Assembly: GCA_052387815.1 (NCBI GenBank)
Contig: JBQTIU010000094.1
Location: 1-18,909, forward strand
DNA: 18,909 nt
Source: JBQTIU01 sp052387815
GTDB taxonomy: Bacteria > Pseudomonadota > Alphaproteobacteria > CACIAM-22H2
Direction of reading: 5' to 3'
Part shown: one piece after another, positions 14,082 through 18,909 of the stretch
How positions within the stretch are numbered: the stretch's first letter is position 1
Layout: each line of letters starts with the position of its first letter
Program-made: the position numbers and the translations under genes
The notes under the pieces: model-generated
Databases searched by the model: none
What the model was told of the DNA's origin: nothing
What the model saw: only the letters and a program-made list of their open reading frames with translations

Positions 14082-15500
14082 ATGCGCCGCCAACGCTCGA
14101 CCAAGATCGTCGCCACCCTCGGGCCCACGAGCTCGACCCCGGAGCGCATCGAGGCGTTGTTCCGCGCCGGAGTCGACGTGTTCCGACTCAATTTCAGCCA
14201 CGGCACCCACGACGACCATCGCGCCCGCATCGCCGTGATCCGGGCGCTCTCTCACGCCGTCGGCCGACCGATCGCGGTGCTCGTCGACCTCCAGGGACCG
14301 AAGCTGCGCTTGGCCGCGTTCCGCGACGGCCCGGTCAAGCTCGCCGCCGGCGCCCGGTTCCGCCTCGATCTCGATCCCGCGCCGGGCACGGCGGCGCGCG
14401 CGCCCTTGCCCCATCCCGAGATTTTCGCGATCCTGAGGCCGGGCGCCGACGTGCTCATCGACGACGGCCGGGTGCGGCTCGTGGTCCGCGAGTGCGGGCC
14501 GGATTTCGCGCTCGCCGAGGCGGCGAGCCCCGGCATGCTGTCCGACCACAAGGGCGTCAACGTGCCGGGCGCGGTCCTGCCCTTATCGCCGCTCACGCCC
14601 AAGGACCGCCGCGATCTCGCCTTCGCGCTCGAGCTCGGCTGCGACTGGGTGGCGCTGTCCTTCGTCCAGCGCCCGGACGATATCGCCGAGGCGCGGCGCC
14701 TGATCGCGGGGCGCGCCGCGGTGATGGCGAAGCTCGAGAAGCCGGCGGCGATCGACCGCCTGGCGGAGATCGTCGAGCTCGCCGATGCGGTGATGGTGGC
14801 GCGCGGCGATCTCGGCGTCGAGATGCCGGCCGAGGACGTGCCGATCCTGCAAAAGCGCATCCTGCGCGCCTGCCGGCTGGCCGGCAAGCCGGCGGTGGTG
14901 GCCACGCAGATGCTCGACTCGATGGTCCACTCGCCGACCCCGACCCGGGCCGAGGCTTCCGATGTGGCGACCGCCGTGTGGGAAGGTGCCGACGCGGTGA
15001 TGCTGTCGGCCGAGACGGCATCCGGCGACTACCCGGTCGAGGCGGCGGCGATGATGGACCGCCTCGTCGCGCGGGTCGAGCACGACCCCTCGTATCGGCG
15101 GATCGTCGATGCCGAGCACGCCGACCCCGAAGCGACGCCCGCCGACGCCATCACCGCCGCGGCCCGCCAAGTCGCCCACACCGTCCGCGCCGCCGCCATC
15201 GTCACCTTCACCACCTCGGGCTCGACCACGCTGCGCGCCGCGCGCGGGCGACCCGACGTGCCGATCCTGTGCTTGACCGAGCGCGCCGACACCGCCCGCC
15301 GGCTGTGCTTGTGCTGGGGCGTGCACGCGGTCGTGACGCCGGACGTGCGCAGCTTCCAGGACATGGTCGACCGCGCCTGCGCGGTGGCCCGGCGCGAGGA
15401 GCTCGCGCGGCCCGGCGACCGCGTGGTGGTCACCGCCGGGGTGCCGTTCGGCACCCCGGGCGCGACCAACGTGCTGCACATCGCCTGGGTCGGCGACTAG
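14082..15500 (+). CDS. pyk: Pyruvate kinase
   Basis: A 472-aa pyruvate kinase, which turns phosphoenolpyruvate and ADP into pyruvate and ATP in the cytoplasm. It begins RSTKIVATLGPTSST and shows VFRLNFSHGTHDDH, LVDLQGPKLRLA, AVMAKLEKPAAIDR with the catalytic Lys, VMVARGDLGVEMP at about 238-250 with the metal-binding residues, and ATQMLDSMVHSPTPTRAEASD. The C-terminal alpha/beta domain (from about 360, TFTTSGSTTLRAARGRPDVP) is complete. Length is normal. It is the last gene of the eamA-kinase-higA-pyk group, 9 nt after the HigA-like gene. The same pairing with a TtuD-type kinase occurs in tartrate and glycerate gene clusters (TtuE). Confidence 0.95.
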   Translation: MRRQRSTKIVATLGPTSSTPERIEALFRAGVDVFRLNFSHGTHDDHRARIAVIRALSHAVGRPIAVLVDLQGPKLRLAAFRDGPVKLAAGARFRLDLDPAPGTAARAPLPHPEIFAILRPGADVLIDDGRVRLVVRECGPDFALAEAASPGMLSDHKGVNVPGAVLPLSPLTPKDRRDLAFALELGCDWVALSFVQRPDDIAEARRLIAGRAAVMAKLEKPAAIDRLAEIVELADAVMVARGDLGVEMPAEDVPILQKRILRACRLAGKPAVVATQMLDSMVHSPTPTRAEASDVATAVWEGADAVMLSAETASGDYPVEAAAMMDRLVARVEHDPSYRRIVDAEHADPEATPADAITAAARQVAHTVRAAAIVTFTTSGSTTLRAARGRPDVPILCLTERADTARRLCLCWGVHAVVTPDVRSFQDMVDRACAVARREELARPGDRVVVTAGVPFGTPGATNVLHIAWVGD

Positions 15501-15537
15501 GACTCCCTCGACCGGCGGCGCTGCCAAGCTCGAAACA

Positions 15538-15565
15538 GTGACAAATCGAGGCGCATCGCTATACT
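15538..15565 (+). promoter_or_regulatory. Candidate sigma70-like promoter for the secreted beta-lactamase-fold gene
   Basis: GTGACA (15538-15543) and TATACT (15560-15565) with a 16-nt spacer, in the 122-nt gap after pyk. The start site would be near 15572, about 50 nt before the ATG at 15623. Both hexamers differ from consensus at one or two positions. Motif evidence only. Confidence 0.5.
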
Positions 15566-15622
15566 GTCTTGGTTCTTGCCGCCCCCCCTAGGGTCGGCGT
15601 ATTCTCACGAGGAGGGGACGCG

Positions 15623-16426
15623 ATGATCCGTAAATTCTGGATGTTTCTAGCGCTGTCCATGGCATCGGCGCTCGCTTCGTGGCCGGGCGGTGCCTACGGC
15701 CAGGCGGACGCAGTCAAGATGGAGTGGTTGTCGTGGTCGATCTTCCGGTTCACCTCGCCCACCGGAAAGGTCATCGTGACGAACCCCTTCGTCACCAACC
15801 CGGACAGCCCGATCAAGGCGGCGGACCTGTCAAAAGTCGACGTCATCCTGGTGGCGGACGGGCACGGCGACGAGGTCGGCTCGGCCGACGAGATCGCTAT
15901 CAAGACCGGGGCCAAGATCGTGACGACCGGCGAGATGCGGCGCACCTATTTCGAGCCGCGCAAAGTACCCGACGCGCAGATATTGCAGTCGAATCCCGGC
16001 GACTGGAACAAGATCGACGGCATCACGATCCGCAACGTGAACTCGGTCCACGGCTCGGGCACCGCCGACAAGCTCTACGGCGGGCCGGCCATGGGATTCA
16101 TCATCGCCTTCGAGAACGGCACGACGGTCTATTTCGCGGGCAGCACCGCGCTGACGCTGGACATGCAGCTGTGGGGCAGCCTCTACAAGCCCCACGTCGC
16201 GATCCTGCCGCTGGCGGGCCGCCGCGATCCGCAGGACATCGTCCACATGGTGCGGCTGCTCAAGACCGACAACCCCAATTTGAGGACCATCATTCCCCAT
16301 CACCATCGCTTGCAACCGCCGCCCGGCGCGCCGACGCCGGCGGATATGGAGAATGCCCTCAAGGCGGCGGGTCTGGGGGTGGCGGTTCTCAACCCGGAGC
16401 TCGCCAAGGCCTACGAGTTGCGGTAG
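15623..16426 (+). CDS. Secreted metallo-beta-lactamase-fold (UPF0173/UlaG-like) protein with altered metal ligands
   Basis: A 267-aa protein with a signal peptide (MIRKFW, a hydrophobic core, then GAYGQADA, cleavage about residue 27-29), so probably periplasmic. The rest follows the UPF0173/UlaG layout: KMEWLSWSIFRFTSPTGKVI, then VDVILVADGHGDEVGSADE, then NSVHGSGTADKLYGGPAMGF, YFAGSTALTLDM and a late IIPHHHR. The usual HxHxDH is here DxHxDE (Asp79, His81, Asp83, Glu84), and the GDT Asp is Ser174; His143 and the His cluster 226-228 remain. ATG at 15623 has a strong ribosome site AGGAGGGG (15610-15617); the open frame upstream is not used. Metal binding and activity are therefore uncertain. A copper protein gene follows. 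Confidence 0.8.
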   Translation: MIRKFWMFLALSMASALASWPGGAYGQADAVKMEWLSWSIFRFTSPTGKVIVTNPFVTNPDSPIKAADLSKVDVILVADGHGDEVGSADEIAIKTGAKIVTTGEMRRTYFEPRKVPDAQILQSNPGDWNKIDGITIRNVNSVHGSGTADKLYGGPAMGFIIAFENGTTVYFAGSTALTLDMQLWGSLYKPHVAILPLAGRRDPQDIVHMVRLLKTDNPNLRTIIPHHHRLQPPPGAPTPADMENALKAAGLGVAVLNPELAKAYELR

Positions 16427-16511
16427 CAGGACGAGCGCTCGTATCGGCGGCCGTTCGTTCGTGCCATCCGGCGGGTCGTCGGTCGCCGACTCGCCGGGTG
16501 CGGGGGAATAT

Positions 16512-16532
16512 CCGGCCGGAGCCGGTGTTTTT
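16512..16532 (+). terminator. Possible weak intrinsic terminator
   Basis: CCGGC-CGGA-GCCGG (16512-16525), a 5-bp GC stem with a 4-nt loop, is followed by TG and five T (16528-16532). It lies 85 nt after the beta-lactamase-fold gene and just before the ribosome site of the cupredoxin gene. A longer hairpin without a T-tract sits upstream at 16468-16497. Confidence 0.35.
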
Positions 16533-16587
16533 CCCTGAAAGACGGGTCGAGGGAGGTACACATGGCACGGATTGATCCTTAGGCTTC

Positions 16588-16917
16588 ATGATAGCGCTTG
16601 CCGCCGCGCTCGCCGGTGGTGTGGCGCTCGGCCTTGCGATTAGCGCCGCCGACGCCAAAACCGAGCACAAGGTTACGATGCTGGGCAGCGAATACGCGCC
16701 CAAGGCCCTCAAGGCTCGAGTCGGCGACGTGATTCACTTCGTCAACGACGACTTCACCAACCATGCGGTGTACTCGCCGACGCTCGGTTTCGGCATCGAT
16801 CTGGGCGCGCAGAAATCCGACGAGACCCGGACCATACCGCTCGGCAAGGCCGGCACCTTCAAGGTGCTGTGCGTGTTTCACGCCGACATGCTGAGGACCG
16901 TCACGGTCGAACGCTAA
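16588..16917 (+). CDS. Cupredoxin (amicyanin/plastocyanin-like), probably frameshifted at its start
   Basis: A small type 1 copper protein. The visible frame gives 109 aa with a hydrophobic leader (MIALAAALAGGVALG) ending ISAADA, then the cupredoxin fold. Copper ligands are His59 (FTNHAVYSP) and Cys95, His98, Met101 in VLCVFHADML, the C-x2-H-x2-M loop of amicyanins. Its role would be electron transfer in the periplasm. The ATG at 16588 has no ribosome site and its leader has no positive charge, whereas a strong site (GGGAGGT, 16551-16557) serves an ATG at 16562 that reads MARIDP and stops. Adding one base near 16576-16580 would join that start to the cupredoxin as a normal signal peptide. So the true gene probably starts at 16562 with a one-base deletion, or the base is a sequencing error. 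Confidence 0.8.
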   Translation: MIALAAALAGGVALGLAISAADAKTEHKVTMLGSEYAPKALKARVGDVIHFVNDDFTNHAVYSPTLGFGIDLGAQKSDETRTIPLGKAGTFKVLCVFHADMLRTVTVER

Positions 16918-16932
16918 CCGGGAGATCTCGCC

Positions 16933-17055
16933 ATGGGCGCCAGAGCCTCGTTCGTCCACCTAATCTCTGCTCGCCATCCTCGCCTCGGCCGTCGGTAGCG
17001 CCGCCTGGGCCGGCCCCGAGAAGGTCGAGTTCCCCACGGGCTATAAGCCTGAATC
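16933..17055 (+). pseudogene. Broken 5' fragment of a secreted, cytochrome P460-like gene
   Basis: Sixteen nt after the cupredoxin stop, ATG at 16933 with GGGAGA upstream reads MGARASFVHLI and then leaves frame. From 16967 another frame reads LLAILASAVGSAAWAGPEKV and EFPTGYK, a signal peptide followed by a start like that of cytochrome P460-family proteins (GPxKVxFPxxY). Removing one base near 16966 joins the two into one signal peptide. After about 17050 the match ends and the frame stops at 17104. The P460 assignment rests on a short stretch. The remaining sequence up to 17157 holds no gene I can support. Confidence 0.45.
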
Positions 17056-17157
17056 GAGGCTCCATAATGAGCTGTCCCTGTCGCAAACTCAAGCCTGGGA
17101 ATAGTGCGCAACGATCGCCGGACTGGCCGGGCAGGATGGATTCCGGCACGGCCATGA

Positions 17158-18909
17158 TCAGGCGACTCCCGGCACCGCCGCGGCGAGCGCGCCGCGGACC
17201 TCGGCCTTGTCCCAATGGTGGCAGGCGACGTCGTGGCCATCGGCGACCGGCCTGAGTCGGGGCTCCTCCGCCCGGCACGCCTCGGTGGCGAAGAGACAGG
17301 AGCGATGGAACCGGCAGCCGGGGGGCGGGGCGACCGGGTCGGGCGGGTCGGAGCGGACGTCGATGCGCGGGCGAGCGCGCTCGACGCGCGGGTCCGGAAC
17401 CGGCACCGCCGACAGCAGCGCGTAGGTGTAGGGGTGATGGGGCGCCGCAAACAGGCGTTCGCTCGGTGCCCGTTCCATGATCTTGCCGCCGTACATCACG
17501 ACGACGCCGTGAGACACGTGGCGGGCGACGCCGAGATTGTGAGTGATGAACAAGTACGTCAGGCCCTTCTGCCGCTGCAGGTCGCGGAGCAGGTTGAGGA
17601 TCTGGCCCTGAATGCTGACGTCCAGGGAGGACACTACCTCGTCGAAGACGATGAACCTGGGTTCGATCGCGAGCGCCCGTGCGATCGCGATGCGCTGCCG
17701 CTGCCCGCCAGAAAGCTCGTGAGGGTAGCGCGCAGCAACGTCGGGGCGAAGGCCCACGCTCTCTACGAGCTCGCGCACGCGCGCGGATCGGCCCTCGCTC
17801 GCGGCCAGGCCGTGCGCCGTCAGAACCTCGTGCAAGGCCGCGCCGACGGTCATGCGCGGGTTGAGGCTGGCATAGGGGTCCTGGAACACCATTTGTCCGA
17901 GCCTCGCGAGCGCTCGGCGTTCGCGCCTGAGGTCGTCGAGGCGTCGGCCAAAACTCGTCACCTGACCCGTCGTCATCGGCGAGAGACCCAACAGCGCACG
18001 GCCGGTTGTGGTCTTGCCGCTGCCGCTTTCGCCGACCAGGCCGACGGTCTTGCCGAGGCCGATCTCGAAGGAGACGCCGTCCACCGCGCGGAGCGTTCCG
18101 GCGACGCGGCGCAAGATGCCGGAGCGGACCGGGAAATGGACGCTGAGATCGCGGACGACGATCCCATCGGCTTTTTCGGGCGGCGCCTCGGCCTGCCGGC
18201 CGGGCTCGACGCCCGCCCCGGCGCCCGCAGCGGTCGTGCCGGCGGCGGCGACCCAACAGGCGACCCGGTGGTCGCCGCCGACGCCATAACCCTCGAGCTG
18301 GGGCAAGTCTTCGGCGCAGCGCGGCTCGGCCGCGCCGCACCGGGGATGGAAGGGGCACCCCGGCAGCGGGCGTCTCGGGTCCGGCGGGATTCCAGGGATC
18401 GGGCGCAGACGTTCGGCGACGGGAACGTCGAGCCGCGGAATCGCGTCGAGCAGCGCACGCGTATACGGGTGCCGCGGCTGGTCGAAGACGGTCGCCGTGG
18501 CCGCGGTTTCGACGATCCGGCCGGCGTACATGATGGCCACGCGGTCGGTGACGCCGGCCACCACGCCGAGGTCGTGGCTGATCAGCACCAGCGCCATGCC
18601 GAGATCGCGGCGCAGCCAGTCGATGAGACGTAGGATCTGTGACTGTACGGTCACGTCGAGGGCCGTCGTCGGCTCGTCGGCGATGAGCACTCTCGGCTCG
18701 CGGCTGATCGCCATGGCGATCAGCACGCGCTGGCGCATGCCGCCGGACAACTCGTGCGGGTAGCTCCCGAGTCGGGCGAGCGGGCCGGCGATGCCGACCC
18801 GCGCGAGCCACTCCGCCGAACGGGCGGGCGCCGATGCCCAGCGCAAACCGTCATCGTGGTCGAGCGGCTCGGCTATTTTCGTTCCGGTAGTCATGGTCGG
18901 GGTGTGTGC
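17158..18909 (-). CDS. Fused dipeptide/oligopeptide ABC transporter ATPase (DppD-DppF type), 5' end outside the window
   Basis: A double ATPase for a peptide- or nickel-type ABC importer. The second half is complete: VGESGSGKTTTGRAL (Walker A), MVFQDPYASLNP (Q-loop), YPHELSGGQRQRIAIARALA (signature), FIVFDEVVSSLDVS (Walker B) and an oligopeptide-type C-terminus (HHPYTYALLSAVP with a cysteine cluster). The first half lacks its Walker A here: it begins just before the signature SYPHELSGGMRQR, with VLIADEPTTALDV and ISHDLGVVAG after it. The ATG at 18894 is not a start: it corresponds to the Met in the NPxMTxG-like segment after the Q-loop (TPTMTTGTKIAEPL), and the frame is open to the last base of the window. 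Permease and binding-protein genes should lie beyond the right edge. Substrate unknown. Confidence 0.9.
   Translation of the reverse strand, partial: AHTPTMTTGTKIAEPLDHDDGLRWASAPARSAEWLARVGIAGPLARLGSYPHELSGGMRQRVLIAMAISREPRVLIADEPTTALDVTVQSQILRLIDWLRRDLGMALVLISHDLGVVAGVTDRVAIMYAGRIVETAATATVFDQPRHPYTRALLDAIPRLDVPVAERLRPIPGIPPDPRRPLPGCPFHPRCGAAEPRCAEDLPQLEGYGVGGDHRVACWVAAAGTTAAGAGAGVEPGRQAEAPPEKADGIVVRDLSVHFPVRSGILRRVAGTLRAVDGVSFEIGLGKTVGLVGESGSGKTTTGRALLGLSPMTTGQVTSFGRRLDDLRRERRALARLGQMVFQDPYASLNPRMTVGAALHEVLTAHGLAASEGRSARVRELVESVGLRPDVAARYPHELSGGQRQRIAIARALAIEPRFIVFDEVVSSLDVSIQGQILNLLRDLQRQKGLTYLFITHNLGVARHVSHGVVVMYGGKIMERAPSERLFAAPHHPYTYALLSAVPVPDPRVERARPRIDVRSDPPDPVAPPPGCRFHRSCLFATEACRAEEPRLRPVADGHDVACHHWDKAEVRGALAAAVPGVA

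Noticed and set aside
16468..16497. A 10-bp hairpin after the beta-lactamase-fold gene as a terminator.
   Set aside because: No T-tract follows and one pair is a G-T wobble; the smaller hairpin with five T at 16512-16532 is the better candidate.
17053..17157. A possible insertion-sequence end between the P460-like fragment and the ABC gene.
   Set aside because: The sharp loss of homology is suggestive, but I see no inverted terminal repeat, target duplication or transposase remnant.
16901..18811. A 636-codon minus-strand frame overlapping the ABC ATPase.
   Set aside because: Arg/Pro-rich shadow in another frame of the real ATPase, with no recognisable domain.

Overview
The window is GC-rich throughout and looks like the chromosome of an alphaproteobacterium, probably from a Rhodospirillales-like lineage. 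The basis is codon use, the gene families (DUF1244, UPF0173-like and GCS2-like genes, a ttuD-pyk type pair) and a type II-C CRISPR-Cas module closely resembling the Parvibaculum type. The assignment is an inference; no rRNA or other marker gene is present.

Layout. (1) 6-3083, minus strand: a TauE/SafE-type permease followed by a fused FAD monooxygenase/Old Yellow Enzyme of the salicylyl-CoA 5-hydroxylase / aminobenzoyl-CoA monooxygenase-reductase type. (2) 3270-7871: a type II-C CRISPR-Cas locus. A tracrRNA with its own sigma70-like promoter and hairpin end is encoded on the minus strand, divergent from cas9 (1030 aa), cas1 and cas2, whose reading frames overlap. After cas2 there is only one 36-nt repeat. 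It is complementary to the tracrRNA anti-repeat, but no array is visible. (3) 7872-9123: a rearranged junction with two strong hairpins, a truncated copy of the DUF1244 gene, a hicBA toxin-antitoxin pair, and the intact DUF1244 gene. The two DUF1244 copies form 131-bp direct repeats about 1 kb apart. (4) 9208-11162, minus: N-formylglutamate amidohydrolase and a YbdK-like carboxylate-amine ligase, joined by an ATGA overlap. (5) 11163-11453: a divergent intergenic region with a 52-bp tandem repeat built on a palindrome. (6) 11454-15500, plus: an EamA permease, glycerate 2-kinase, an unpaired HigA-type regulator and pyruvate kinase, packed like an operon. (7) 15538-17104, plus: a secreted metallo-beta-lactamase-fold protein with altered metal ligands, a cupredoxin whose start looks frameshifted, and a broken cytochrome P460-like fragment. 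(8) 17158 to the right edge, minus: a fused DppD/DppF-type ABC ATPase that runs out of the window.

How the genes work together. Cas9, tracrRNA, Cas1 and Cas2 together carry every residue and RNA element needed for a working II-C system, yet the locus has no spacers. It is either waiting on an array elsewhere, or an array collapsed to one repeat in the same rearrangement that left the DUF1244 fragment and hicBA. Glycerate kinase plus pyruvate kinase make a short path from glycerate through 2-phosphoglycerate and PEP to pyruvate, with enolase supplied elsewhere.

The strongest points for a second look are the single-repeat II-C locus with intact tracrRNA, the duplicated DUF1244 fragment with only non-synonymous changes, the 18-bp in-frame duplication in cas9, the unusual metal site of the secreted beta-lactamase-fold protein, and the paired frameshifts in the cupredoxin and P460 genes.
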